Below are positions 18,117-27,024 of a stretch of DNA of 64,000 nucleotides, piece by piece. A program made the translations under genes and the position numbers. The notes beneath the pieces are model-generated. The model did no database searches. It saw only the letters and a list, made by a program, of their open reading frames with translations, and was not told the origin of the DNA. The first letter of the stretch is position 1, and the number at the start of each line of letters is the position of its first letter. Source of the DNA: CALFMR01 sp035550595 (lineage in GTDB: Bacteria > Acidobacteriota > Vicinamibacteria > Vicinamibacterales > SCN-69-37); contig DASZOV010000001.1 of NCBI GenBank assembly GCA_035550595.1, forward strand, positions 1 to 64,000, in the 5' to 3' direction.

Positions 18117-18620
18117 ATGACGCGTGTGCTGTTTCTCGCTCTCATCGCTGGCGCGATCGCGGCGCCGGCCTTTGCGCAGGCTCCTGCGGGGCCGTGCAAG
18201 CCCGTGTTCGACGCGATGCTCAAGGAAACGATGACGCCGCATCATGCCGTGACGACGATGAACGGCAGGACGAGTGAGGCGATCGCGACCGCAGATGCGA
18301 CGTTCGTGAAGATCGGCGGCACCTGGAAGAAGAGCCCAATGTCGCCGAAGGACACGCTCGCGCAGCAGCAGGAGAACCTTCGGGACACCACCTCCGCGTC
18401 CTGCAAGGTGCTCGCCGACGAGAGCGTCGCGGGCGAGGCGGCGACGGTGTATCAAGCGCACTACGAGCAGAAGGATCTGGGCGCGAGCGACGCGAAGGTG
18501 TGGATTGCCAAGACGACCGGTCTCCCCTTGCGGACGGACGTCAGCCTGCAGGCGGGACAGAACGTCTCCGTCGTCACGACATTCGACTACGACCACATCA
18601 CGGCGCCGCCGGTGAAGTGA
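18117..18620 (+). CDS. Small exported protein, last gene of the VWA locus
   Basis: 167 aa, preceded by GAAGGAGACGCTC. The signal peptide MTRVLFLALIAGAIAAPAFAQ is cleaved after AFAQ. The mature part has two Cys (PCKPVF, ASCKVL) and a pattern of short beta strands: KVWIAKTTGLPLRTDVSL, then TFDYDHI at the end. This resembles the LolA/LppX-like fold of small periplasmic carrier proteins, where KVWI...TGLPLR is a common motif. That is a fold-level resemblance only. It begins 21 bp after the transglutaminase-like gene and probably ends the operon. No terminator hairpin is obvious after it. Confidence 0.75.
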   Translation: MTRVLFLALIAGAIAAPAFAQAPAGPCKPVFDAMLKETMTPHHAVTTMNGRTSEAIATADATFVKIGGTWKKSPMSPKDTLAQQQENLRDTTSASCKVLADESVAGEAATVYQAHYEQKDLGASDAKVWIAKTTGLPLRTDVSLQAGQNVSVVTTFDYDHITAPPVK

Positions 18621-18727
18621 CCGCAGTCCGAACGACCGTGAGCGCCGGCCCCGTGATCGTCATCACGATCAGCGCGCACACGAGCGTCGGCGCGACGTAG
18701 AACATCTGCCGCTTCGGAGAGGAAATC

Positions 18728-18927
18728 ATGCGAATTTGTCTTGCAGTACCCATCACGATCTTGTCGATTGGGCAGTTCTTTTCAGGCGCTCCAGCTTCAT
18801 CGGTGCACACAGCGTCGACCTCGGAAAACGCGGTGAGGTGGCCGCGCCGGCAATGGCCGATTCATCCAGGGCCGTGATCCCCGGCTACATTGCTGTGGCG
18901 AAGGCCCTCATCGCAGCGATGCACTGA
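18728..18927 (+). pseudogene. Short exported ORF with a likely frameshift (DUF3347-like end)
   Basis: GGAGAGGAAATC precedes an ATG at 18728. The first frame gives a signal peptide (MRICLAVPITILSIGQFFSG) and stops at 18877 after 49 aa. The neighbouring frame from about 18830 gives AMADSSRAVIPGYIAVAKALIAAMH and a stop at 18927. The second part resembles the start of the DUF3347-type repeat of periplasmic proteins. Read together they look like the 5' end of a frameshifted and truncated exported-protein gene. Both pieces are short and the call is tentative. Confidence 0.4.
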
Positions 18928-19020
18928 GCCGCGGCCTATTGCGCCATCGGGGTGACGCCGGCGCCGTCGGCAAATGGCTGGATGGGAAGTCCCCACCCCC
19001 ACGACAGCATCGAGGCATCC

Positions 19021-19743
19021 ATGCGTAGACCGTCGCAACATCTCTTGGCCGTCGTCCTGTCGGTCCTCGCAATCGGAGCTGTGGGATGTGCCTGGGGGCC
19101 ACCAATTCCCCAGGAGGAACCCGGACCACTTCCTCTCTCGAGCCCGACCGTGCCCATCGTTCGCATGGTCGCGACCAAGTCGACCTTTGAAACAACCTTC
19201 CGCACGGTGTACTGGAAGGAAGGGAAGGATAAGGATCCTGTTCCAGCCGGCGAGCGAATCACGCCCCTCGTCGCGGCCTTTCCGAAGGCATTGCAGGATG
19301 AGGTGGATGCCACGGAAGACATCCCTTCGGGCACGGGAAGAACCCTGCCCCGATCGCTGAATGTGGCATGGGGCGCTGTCGTCTCGGTCAATCCGGACGT
19401 GATGATCGTCACCATCCGGAAGCAGGCGCCTCGTGGCGCGCCGGTTGAGGCCTATCCGTTCGAGGCGTGGGTGTCGTGGCCCGCCAACGATGCTCGCGGA
19501 GAGGATCTTCAGCGCCGCATGGAGGACTTCGCCTTCATCGTTCAGAATTCCTATGTGCACATCAGCGCCGGGCCACTCGTGCCGTGGTCGGAGGAGATGT
19601 GGGCGGTCTCAACGGAACCCGCGTTTCAGTCCAGGCGCATCGCGTTCGAGAACGATCACGCAATCGTGACCCTGCGTGGCGAGACCCTCGTCCTGACGCG
19701 TCGCGGTGATCGGGACGATCGGGTGGATGTCGTTCGGAAATGA
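19021..19743 (+). CDS. Lipoprotein, intact paralogue of the pseudogene at 5158
   Basis: 240 aa. Signal peptide with lipobox IGAVGC (QHLLAVVLSVLAIGAVGCAW). The mature part carries GPLPLSSPTVPIVRM, then STFETTFRTVYWKEGKD, a 100-residue central part and a C-terminal EMWAVSTEPAF. No domain family recognised. A frameshifted partial copy lies at 5158-5398, so the family has at least two copies here. It probably forms its own unit: about 100 bp after the remnant at 18728 and 227 bp before the TonB receptor. Function unknown. Confidence 0.75.
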   Translation: MRRPSQHLLAVVLSVLAIGAVGCAWGPPIPQEEPGPLPLSSPTVPIVRMVATKSTFETTFRTVYWKEGKDKDPVPAGERITPLVAAFPKALQDEVDATEDIPSGTGRTLPRSLNVAWGAVVSVNPDVMIVTIRKQAPRGAPVEAYPFEAWVSWPANDARGEDLQRRMEDFAFIVQNSYVHISAGPLVPWSEEMWAVSTEPAFQSRRIAFENDHAIVTLRGETLVLTRRGDRDDRVDVVRK

Positions 19744-19970
19744 GATCAGGAGTTTGTCAGCGGGAAGGATAGCGGGTCGCAGCCTGGTGCGGGCTGCTGC
19801 TCCTGGCCTTGGATGAATCGGCCTCCTCCATTTCTTACACCGCCTTTACACAACCACAACGTGTCTGTCTCCACCGGTCGCTACGCTCGACGACGTCGTA
19901 CCTGACGTTCACGGTTTCGAGGCCTGCCGCCGGCGCTGCCGGCAGCGTCCGCCTCGGGAGGCACTCCGAC
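19744..19970 (+). other. Intergenic region before the TonB receptor
   Basis: No gene seen. A short inverted repeat (GCAGCC...GGCTGC, about 19779-19797) after the lipoprotein gene might act as a weak terminator. GCCGGCGCTGCCGGC (about 19930-19945) is a GC-rich palindrome just before the receptor start. No clear promoter boxes could be called. Confidence 0.3.
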
Positions 19971-22900
19971 ATGACATCTGTTCGTCGAGTGACAGTCCTG
20001 CTCGAGCTGGCTGTCGCCTTGCTCATCGTCCTTCCTGCCACCGCCCGCGCCCAGATGGACGCGGGTGCGCTGCGCGCGCTGATTACCGATCAATCCGGCG
20101 GCGTCGTTCCCGGCGCCACGGCGACGCTGACCAACGTCGCCACGGACGTGGCCCGCGATGTCGTGTCCGACAGCGAAGGCTACGTCGCGTTCTCGCCGAT
20201 CCAACGCGGCACGTACGTCCTTCGCGTCGAGCTGCAAGGCTTCCGCCCGCGTGAACTCAAGGACATCACGGTCGACGTCAACGAGCGCAAGTTCCTGCGC
20301 GTGACGCTCGAACCCGCGGCCGTGTCCGAGAGCGTCGAGGTCACCGACACCATGCCGACGCTGCAGACCGAAGAAGGCTCGCTCGGTCAAGTCATCAAAG
20401 GCGACGTCGCCACACAGCTTCCGCTCGCCGGCCGCCGCTACACGGAGCTCGCGCTGCTCGTCCCAGGCGCGACGCCCAGCACGATGACGCTCGACACGCG
20501 CGGTCCGGGCTGGTTCCTCGTCAACGGCAACACGCAGACGCAGAACAACTTCATGCTCGACGGCTTCGACAACAACAACGGCACGCAGAACGCGCAGTCG
20601 CTCTCGTCGCAGGTCGTCCAGCCGAACCCGGATGCGATCGATCAGTTCAAGGTGCAGACCAACAGCTTCTCGGCGGAATTCGGCCGGTCGGCCGGCGCCG
20701 TCGTGAACGTGTCGATCAAGTCGGGATCGAACCAGCCACACGGATCGGCGTGGTACTACAACCGCGACGCGTCACTCGACTCGATCTCGTGGAACGCCGA
20801 GCACAACAACCTGCCGAAGGACGACCTCGCGTGGAACCAGGCCGGCTTGACGTTCGGCGGCCCTGTCGTGAAGAACAAGCTGTTCTACTTCGGGTCGTAC
20901 GAGGGTTTTCACCGCTCGTTCTCGCAGTCGGGCGTCGTCTCGGTGCCCGATGCGACGATCCGCACGGGCGTCTTCCCGACGACGATCATCGACCCGCTGA
21001 CCGGTCAGCCGTTCCCGGACAACACGATCCCGCAGGATCGCTGGGATCCGCTCGCGGCGAAGATCCTCGGCGCGTGGTCGCTGCCGAACCGCGACGGCAA
21101 CACCTCGTCGACCGGCATCAACACGAGCAACTACGCCTACCAGGCGCCGGGCACGGAGAACACCGGCAAGGTCGACATCCGCAGCGACTTCGCGCCGAGC
21201 GCCGATAACAGGTTCTTCGTCCGCTATAGCTTGCTGCGGCAGCGCATCTACCGCGATCAAATTCTCGACGGCATCGTCGAGCAGGCCGGCAATCAGGGCG
21301 AGCAGTACAACCTCAACCACAACGTGGGCCTCAGTTGGAACCGCTTCTTCGTCGGGCGGTACGTGAACGAGATGCGCGTGGGCTACACGGCGACCAACTC
21401 GGACTTCGCGCAGCCGACGGCCACCGGCATGAAGGCCGACGAGTTCGGCTTCCTCGGCCTACCGCCGTCGCAGCTCACGACGGGCGGCATCCCGGCGATC
21501 AGCATCAGCAACTACTCACAAGTCGGCGTCCGGAACTTCCGCCCGCAGTTCCAGGACCCGCGCGGGCTCCAGTTCCTCGACACGCTGTCGGCGCTCTACG
21601 GCCGCCACTCGCTGAAGATGGGCGTGGAAGTGCGACGGAAAAAAGACGTCGAGCAGGACGACGAACGCGTCCTACCGGCGTACTCGTTCAACGGAACCTT
21701 CACCAACAACGCCCTGGCCGACTTCATGCTCGGCTACGCCAACTCGTACACGGCGGTGAGCAACACGGTCGTCGATTATCGGCAGAACGCGTACTCCGCG
21801 TTCCTCCAGGACGACATCAAGCTCTCGCCGAACGTCACGGCGAATCTCGGACTGCGCTACGAGTACACGACGCCGATGTACGGCCACGGCCAGTACCTGA
21901 ACATCAACTTCGACCCGTCGACCGGACAGCTCTACTCGGCGAGCGACAGCGACCCGTACGCGCAGGACACCGACAAGAACAACGTCGCGCCGCGCGTGGG
22001 TCTCGCCTGGCAGGTCAAGCCCGACCGGTTCGTGCTCCGCGCCGGCTACGGCATCTTCTACTCGGGCGAGGAAATCCACGGCTCCGACGACATGCTGCCG
22101 TTCAACCCACCGCAGTTGATTCGCGCGCAACTGAACGCGAGCGGCACGGGCCCGACCGCGACGCCGGCGATCCTGCTCTCCGATCCGTTCCCGAGCACAC
22201 TCCTCTCGAGCTACGACTCGAGCACCGTCAGCGTGCGCGCGCACGAACGCGACTGGAACATGCCGCAGGTGCAGCAGTGGAACATCGCCTTTGAAACGCG
22301 GTTCCCCTGGGAATCGAGCGTCGAAGTGGCCTATGTCGGCAATCGCGGCTCCAATGAGATCGTCTCGCTGCCGATCAACGCCGTGCAGTGGGGCCAGAAC
22401 GGATCGGTCGTCCTGAACCGGCCGTTTCCCGAGTGGCAGCAGATCACGATGTTCTTCACGGCCGCGCAGTCGAAGTACGACTCGCTGCAGGTGAAGTTCG
22501 AGAAGCGCCAGTCGCACGGCCTCTATCTGCTCGCGAGCTACACGTTCGCCAACGCCCTCGAGGAAGGCGGCGGATGGGGCGCCGGCGGCCACACGATCCA
22601 GGACAACGTGCGGCCCGATTACTCGAACCTCGATGACGTGCTGCGGTCCGCGCTCGGCCCGAACTCGCAGGTCGCGCGGCATCGTCTGACGCTCACCGAA
22701 GTGTGGCAGCTCCCGATCGGCCGCGGCCGCGCAATTGGCGGCAACATGTCGCCGGTGCTCGACGCGATCGTCGGCGGATGGCAGGTCTCGAGCATCACGT
22801 CGATCCTCAGCGGCCTTCCCGTCAACGTGACGCTCGCCAGCTCCGGCACCGATCCGGCCACGGGCCTGCCCTACAGCTTCCTGAACCGCAACGGCGGCGG

Positions 22901-23246
22901 CATCCTTCCGAACGCCACGGGAGTGGATCCGAACAGTAACTCGTCAACGGACGATCTGTTGCACTGGCTCAATCCGGCGGCTTACGCAGTGCAGCCGGTC
23001 AACACGCCGGGCAACGCCACGCCAGCCGGCGCCTGGGGACCGGGATTCTGGACGACCGATCTGAGCCTGGTGAAACGGTTCACGTTCAACACGTTCACGG
23101 CGGATCTGCGCGCCGAAGCATTCAACCTCTTCAACACGGTCAACTACGGACAGCCGAACGGCTCGTTCGGCAGCGCGTCCTTCGGTCAGATCACGAGCGC
23201 CGGCGATCCGCGCGTCATCCAGCTCGCCGTCCGCATCGGGTTCTAA
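19971..23246 (+). CDS. Oar-like TonB-dependent receptor with N-terminal carboxypeptidase-regulatory domain
   Basis: 1091 aa outer-membrane protein. ATG at 19971 preceded by CGGGAGG. Signal peptide VLLELAVALLIVLPATARAQ, then a CarboxypepD_reg domain at about 25-120 (GALRALITDQSGGVVPGATATL ends near the domain start), the plug at about 135-250 (QLPLAGRRYTELALLVPG; FMLDGFDNNN) and a large beta-barrel with VEVAYVGNRGSNEIVSLP. The C-terminus ends QLAVRIGF with the aromatic residue expected of barrel proteins. This Oar-like type is very common in Acidobacteriota and Myxococcota; substrates are usually oligosaccharides or peptides, here unknown. Transcription probably ends at the strong hairpin just downstream. 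Confidence 0.95.
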   Translation: MTSVRRVTVLLELAVALLIVLPATARAQMDAGALRALITDQSGGVVPGATATLTNVATDVARDVVSDSEGYVAFSPIQRGTYVLRVELQGFRPRELKDITVDVNERKFLRVTLEPAAVSESVEVTDTMPTLQTEEGSLGQVIKGDVATQLPLAGRRYTELALLVPGATPSTMTLDTRGPGWFLVNGNTQTQNNFMLDGFDNNNGTQNAQSLSSQVVQPNPDAIDQFKVQTNSFSAEFGRSAGAVVNVSIKSGSNQPHGSAWYYNRDASLDSISWNAEHNNLPKDDLAWNQAGLTFGGPVVKNKLFYFGSYEGFHRSFSQSGVVSVPDATIRTGVFPTTIIDPLTGQPFPDNTIPQDRWDPLAAKILGAWSLPNRDGNTSSTGINTSNYAYQAPGTENTGKVDIRSDFAPSADNRFFVRYSLLRQRIYRDQILDGIVEQAGNQGEQYNLNHNVGLSWNRFFVGRYVNEMRVGYTATNSDFAQPTATGMKADEFGFLGLPPSQLTTGGIPAISISNYSQVGVRNFRPQFQDPRGLQFLDTLSALYGRHSLKMGVEVRRKKDVEQDDERVLPAYSFNGTFTNNALADFMLGYANSYTAVSNTVVDYRQNAYSAFLQDDIKLSPNVTANLGLRYEYTTPMYGHGQYLNINFDPSTGQLYSASDSDPYAQDTDKNNVAPRVGLAWQVKPDRFVLRAGYGIFYSGEEIHGSDDMLPFNPPQLIRAQLNASGTGPTATPAILLSDPFPSTLLSSYDSSTVSVRAHERDWNMPQVQQWNIAFETRFPWESSVEVAYVGNRGSNEIVSLPINAVQWGQNGSVVLNRPFPEWQQITMFFTAAQSKYDSLQVKFEKRQSHGLYLLASYTFANALEEGGGWGAGGHTIQDNVRPDYSNLDDVLRSALGPNSQVARHRLTLTEVWQLPIGRGRAIGGNMSPVLDAIVGGWQVSSITSILSGLPVNVTLASSGTDPATGLPYSFLNRNGGGILPNATGVDPNSNSSTDDLLHWLNPAAYAVQPVNTPGNATPAGAWGPGFWTTDLSLVKRFTFNTFTADLRAEAFNLFNTVNYGQPNGSFGSASFGQITSAGDPRVIQLAVRIGF

Positions 23247-23257
23247 CCCACCTCCGC

Positions 23258-23298
23258 CCGGGAGGTGAGCCTCACGCGGAGGCTCGCCTCCCGGTTTT
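23258..23298 (+). terminator. Intrinsic terminator after the TonB receptor
   Basis: CCGGGAGGTGAGCCTC (23258-23273) pairs with GAGGCTCGCCTCCCGG (23279-23294) across a five-base loop, with one non-canonical step, and is followed by TTTT (23295-23298). A 16-bp stem plus T-run directly after the receptor stop is a canonical Rho-independent terminator. Confidence 0.9.
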
Positions 23299-23342
23299 CA
23301 ACGTACGGCTCCGCTGTCGTCATCACGACCACTTCCATTTCC

Positions 23343-24824
23343 ATGCGCATCCACATCGCCGTTCTTTCGTTCCTACTCGCGGCCGCTGCCGTCGTGTCGA
23401 CGCGCGAGCCGATTCAGACGCCGTCCGCGGCCGACGCCGGCCCGTCCACCATCACGTTGTCCGGCACGGTGACGGCAGCCGACAAGGGCACGTACCAGGA
23501 ACATTCGTTCGACGTGCCGGTTGGCGTCAGCCGCATCGACGTCGACTTCACGTACGAGAATCGCGGCCACGGGACGGAGCTCGAGATCGGGCTGTTCGAT
23601 CCACAGCGCTTCCGCGGCACGAGCCGCTTCAGCAAGAACCACTTCTATCTGACGGAGTTCGCGGCGACGCCGTCGTATTTCACTGGTCCGCTTCCCGCCG
23701 GGACGTGGCGTCTGTCACTCGGCATCCCATCGATTGCCGCCGGCCAGTCGTCGAAGTGGACGGCGACAATCCGCCTGACGACGCGGAGCACGCCAATCGA
23801 GGGCCTGGGTCCGGTGCTCAAGACGGAGGCCGGCTGGTACGTCGGCGATCTGCACGCGCACACGATCCACAGCGACGGCTTCGGTTGCGTCGATCCGGGC
23901 ACGACCGCCACGCGCGGCTGCCAGCCATGGGAAGTGGTGGAAGCGGCGCGGGCGCGGCACTTGGACTTTCTCGCCATCACCGACCACAACACCACGTCGC
24001 AACATGCGGACCTGGCGACGATCCAGGCGAGCCTGACGTCGATGTTGCTCCTCCGCGGTCAGGAGCTCACGACGTTCCACGGCCACGCCAACGTGTACGG
24101 CACGAGCCGCACGATCGATTTCCGTCTCGGCTTCAAGGGCCGATCGATGACCGACATCCTGAACGACGTGGCGCGCGAGCACGCGCTCCTGTCGATCAAT
24201 CATCCGGCGCGCGACACCGGCGATCGCTGCACGGGCTGTGGCTGGGACGCGCCAGCGACGCCGTGGGATCGCATCGAAGCCATGGAGGTCGTCAACGGCG
24301 GCGTCATCGAGGGGCGAACCGCCGGCCTGCCGTTCTGGTACGCCCGGCTCAACGAAGGGCACCGCATCACGGCGATCGGCGGCAGCGACGATCACGGTGC
24401 GCGCTCACCGCGTGGACGCATCGGCTCGCCGGCCACGGTCATCTACGCGCGCGAGCTTTCGGAAGCCGCGCTGCTCGACGGCATCCGATCCGGCCGTGTC
24501 TATCTGCGCACGCGCGGCCCTGAAGGTCCGCAGGTGGATCTCACCGGCGAGACAGGCAGGGCCGTTGTCGAGATGGGAGGCATCGTGACGGTGCCCGCCG
24601 CAGGCGCGGCCGTGCGGCTGACCGTGCACGCAGCCGGCGCGGCGGGTCAGCAGGTGGAAATCGTGCGAGACGGCGACGTGATGGCGACGCGGAAGGTGGA
24701 AACCGCCGATCAGACGCTGTCCGATACGGTGACGTTGACGCCCGGTCAGTGGGTCCACGTCCGCCTGCGGGACGCGCAGGGCATTACTGCGATCACCAAT
24801 CCGATCTACGCACGCAGCAGGTGA
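23343..24824 (+). CDS. CehA/McbA-family PHP-domain metallohydrolase, exported
   Basis: 493 aa with a signal peptide (HIAVLSFLLAAAAVVST). Residues about 30-160 form a beta-sandwich (LSGTVTAADKGTYQEHSFDV). The PHP metal-site motifs follow: YVGDLHAHTIHSDG, FLAITDHNT, GQELTTFHGHANVYG, INHPARDTG and GGSDDHGARS. These carry the His/Asp ligands of the family, so it should be an active metal-dependent phosphoesterase. CehA/McbA members act on phosphodiesters or carbamates; the natural substrate cannot be inferred. The ATG at 23343 is preferred over the one at 23265, which lies inside the upstream terminator. A small C-terminal beta domain ends the protein. Confidence 0.92.
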   Translation: MRIHIAVLSFLLAAAAVVSTREPIQTPSAADAGPSTITLSGTVTAADKGTYQEHSFDVPVGVSRIDVDFTYENRGHGTELEIGLFDPQRFRGTSRFSKNHFYLTEFAATPSYFTGPLPAGTWRLSLGIPSIAAGQSSKWTATIRLTTRSTPIEGLGPVLKTEAGWYVGDLHAHTIHSDGFGCVDPGTTATRGCQPWEVVEAARARHLDFLAITDHNTTSQHADLATIQASLTSMLLLRGQELTTFHGHANVYGTSRTIDFRLGFKGRSMTDILNDVAREHALLSINHPARDTGDRCTGCGWDAPATPWDRIEAMEVVNGGVIEGRTAGLPFWYARLNEGHRITAIGGSDDHGARSPRGRIGSPATVIYARELSEAALLDGIRSGRVYLRTRGPEGPQVDLTGETGRAVVEMGGIVTVPAAGAAVRLTVHAAGAAGQQVEIVRDGDVMATRKVETADQTLSDTVTLTPGQWVHVRLRDAQGITAITNPIYARSR

Positions 24825-24884
24825 GCGCGCGGTTTTGAAACTTCGAACTTCGAACTTCGAACTTGATGACGGGTCGACACGCGC
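24825..24884. repeat. Heptad intergenic repeat, family 2, convergent gap
   Basis: The gap between the convergent PHP hydrolase and PI-PLC-like genes holds ACTTCGA repeated in tandem (AACTTCGAACTTCGAACTTC, about 24838-24861). On the minus strand it begins ATCAAGTTCGAAGTTCGAAG, matching the left end of the copies at 43303 and 57394. Confidence 0.85.
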
Positions 24885-25880
24885 TCATCGCGCGCCGAGC
24901 TCGGCCGCGCGGACACGCGCGAGCTGCTCGTACTGATCGGTCGCGAGAAAATCGACCTTCGCGGCGATGGCCGCCTTCCATCGCGTGACGGCCGCGGCGG
25001 CGCTCCCGAAGTTATAGCCGCCGGCCGGCTTCCCGTCGTCGCCGTTGAGCGTGTAGAAGCGAATCCACAGGTGCATTGCGTGCGCGCGTTCGACGAGCGC
25101 GACGAGGCGCGCGTTGTCCGTCGGTGTCCAGTCGCCGGCGCGGCCCTGACCGCCGGCTTCGACCACGGCCCACGGAAAATTCACCCAGCGGCGGTAGTTC
25201 GTCGCTTCCACCGGAATCAGCGTCTCCGCGCTCACCGTCGCGGCATTGGCGGCCCTCTCCTGCATCGTCGCGCCGGGAACCCGGGCGTCGCGGATCGAGC
25301 CGAAGAGCAGCAGCTTCTCGCCGACCGGCACGTTGTCGTGGAAGTCCACCTGCTGCTGTTCATTGTTCTCTGTCAGTACGAGCACCGGACCGACCGTGAA
25401 CGGCGCCGGCACGTCGGGCGTCGCCGTCCGAGGAGCGGTCGTCAACCATGCCTCGTACTTGCGTAGCAGCGCCAATACGAACTTGTGGTGCTCGGGCTCG
25501 TTCGTCTTGAAGTCGAAGTGCAGGATCATGATCGGCCACGTCGCGCGATTGTTTTCTTTCAGCGCTTTCTCGACGATCGGCCTCACCTTGTCGAAAAAAT
25601 ACGTCTCGAGGTCGGGTGCGGTCTTGACATCCTCGCCGCCGTGCGAAACCACCGACCGGCCCTGGTACCAGTTGAGATCCTCCTCGATGGAGATTGGCAG
25701 GGGCTGCTCGAGCGCGCGATCGATCTCGTCGTGGTTGTAGCAGTTGTGGGCGTCGAGCCACACACGGTCGCCCGGCGCGAAGTGAGACGCGGCCGGCGCC
25801 GGGCGCTCGGCCTTCAGCGTGACGACGGCGATAGCAACGAGAACCGCGGCGGCGTACCGGCACGAAGAGGGTGTCATCAT
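24885..25880 (-). CDS. PI-PLC/GDPD-like phosphodiesterase domain protein, exported
   Basis: 331 aa with a signal-like N-terminus (YAAAVLVAIAVVTLKAE). The sequence PGDRVWLDAHNCYNHDEIDRAL begins the TIM-barrel core; the HN...(x)n pattern and IEEDLNWYQG, followed by VVSHGG, correspond to the catalytic His and metal Glu/Asp positions of PI-PLC-like phosphodiesterases. It ends with YNFGSAAAAVTRWKAAIAAKVDFLATDQY, a typical last barrel strand with the Asp-Thr-Asp-Tyr motif. Members of this superfamily cleave phosphodiester bonds of phospholipids or glycerophosphodiesters. Start at 25880 or 25877 (ATGATG behind GAGAGG). Convergent with the PHP hydrolase. Confidence 0.85.
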   Translation of the reverse strand: MMTPSSCRYAAAVLVAIAVVTLKAERPAPAASHFAPGDRVWLDAHNCYNHDEIDRALEQPLPISIEEDLNWYQGRSVVSHGGEDVKTAPDLETYFFDKVRPIVEKALKENNRATWPIMILHFDFKTNEPEHHKFVLALLRKYEAWLTTAPRTATPDVPAPFTVGPVLVLTENNEQQQVDFHDNVPVGEKLLLFGSIRDARVPGATMQERAANAATVSAETLIPVEATNYRRWVNFPWAVVEAGGQGRAGDWTPTDNARLVALVERAHAMHLWIRFYTLNGDDGKPAGGYNFGSAAAAVTRWKAAIAAKVDFLATDQYEQLARVRAAELGAR

Positions 25881-26015
25881 GCCTCTCACCATACCCGCCG
25901 GATGTGACGCTCGTGTCAATGTCGCGTCCGGACGTGCACGGCAAACGGCACGACGTCATGACTCGCTGAGTCCGCGTTCCGTGGCGGTCATGCGCGTAAA
26001 GGCCGAGCTCGCTCG

Positions 26016-26996
26016 TCAGTGCTTCAACAGCAGATCCACGTGCGGGGCAAGATCCTCGTAGGCGAGATAGCCGGGATTGTAGAGGTGGACGATGCCGTCC
26101 GCGTCGATGAGCACGAGCGTCGGCGTCGTGCTGACGCCGAACTCGCGAAAATTCTTCTGACTGACAGGGACGCTCATCCACTCGGGAATCGGACGCACTT
26201 GCTGAAACGCGCCGCGCAGGTAGGCCAACTCCTGCTCCGGTGTCGCGTCTCGTCCACCGGCGACGTACCCGAACAGTTGTGTCGGCCCGACAATCGCGAG
26301 TCGCTGACCGAACGTGTCGTGCAATCGCTCGAGAACGGGAAACTCGCGCTTGCAGTCCGGACACCAATGGGCCCAGAAGAAGACGAGCACCACTTTCCCG
26401 TGCAAACTCGCGATCGATGGCGGGTCGGCCCCCACGTGCTGCTCAACGTCGAGCACGGGGAACGGCCGTCCTTCGAGACTCAGCAACAACACGTTCTTCT
26501 GGATGCGGACCTCGATTGACGTCCCGCGATAACGATCGCGCTCGGCCTCCAGGAACCGGAGGGCGCCCGGCCGGTCGCCTTGCGCGCTCTTGGCCAGTCC
26601 CAGCACCTCGATCGCGGCCCCGAGCGCCACGGGCAATTGCGGTTCGGCGTCCAACGCCCGGCGCGACAGCCAGGCGACGCTGCCGGTCCGAGCCTCGCTC
26701 GCATAGCGTTTCGCCAGCGTCCAACGGCCGGCGAATCCCGCTCCGCGGGCCAGCCATGAGATGGCAACGAGCCAGTCGGACGATGACGTGTCGTGCGTGG
26801 AGCGCTGGGTTTCGACGAGGGCTTCCGCCTCATCGACCTGTTTGGCCCATGCCATCGTACGCACGGCGTCGATGAGATCCTGGGGAGGCATATGCGAGTT
26901 GGCGGAACGTGCTGGAACGTCGGCTCGCGCGCCGGGCGCCCGACCGCACGCCGCCCCGAACATCACGATGACGAGAACGATGGCTGAGATCTTCAT
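26016..26996 (-). CDS. TlpA-like thioredoxin-fold protein with N-terminal helical repeat region
   Basis: 326 aa. The N-terminus carries a lipoprotein-type signal (AIVLVIVMFGAACGR). Residues about 35-165 are alpha-helical and TPR-like (AWAKQVDEAEALVETQ, GRWTLAKRYASEARTG, ALGAAIEVLGLAKSAQ). Residues about 180-326 are a TlpA/ResA-type thioredoxin domain: VLVFFWAHWCPDCKREFPVL has the redox pair CPDC at about C211/C214, and a cis-Pro is present in STTPTLVLI. Such proteins reduce or oxidise cysteines in the periplasm, e.g. in cytochrome maturation. The helical N-terminal fusion is unusual; it may bind a client. It lies 28 bp upstream of the gene at 27025 in the same direction. Confidence 0.85.
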   Translation of the reverse strand: MKISAIVLVIVMFGAACGRAPGARADVPARSANSHMPPQDLIDAVRTMAWAKQVDEAEALVETQRSTHDTSSSDWLVAISWLARGAGFAGRWTLAKRYASEARTGSVAWLSRRALDAEPQLPVALGAAIEVLGLAKSAQGDRPGALRFLEAERDRYRGTSIEVRIQKNVLLLSLEGRPFPVLDVEQHVGADPPSIASLHGKVVLVFFWAHWCPDCKREFPVLERLHDTFGQRLAIVGPTQLFGYVAGGRDATPEQELAYLRGAFQQVRPIPEWMSVPVSQKNFREFGVSTTPTLVLIDADGIVHLYNPGYLAYEDLAPHVDLLLKH

Positions 26997-27024
26997 CCGG
27001 TGTCGCGCGCGAACGCGCGTGTAA

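Noticed and set aside
18598..18810. Minus-strand frame with one hydrophobic helix opposite the remnant at 18728
   Set aside because: No family, no Shine-Dalgarno, and it overlaps the start of a better-supported plus-strand ORF.
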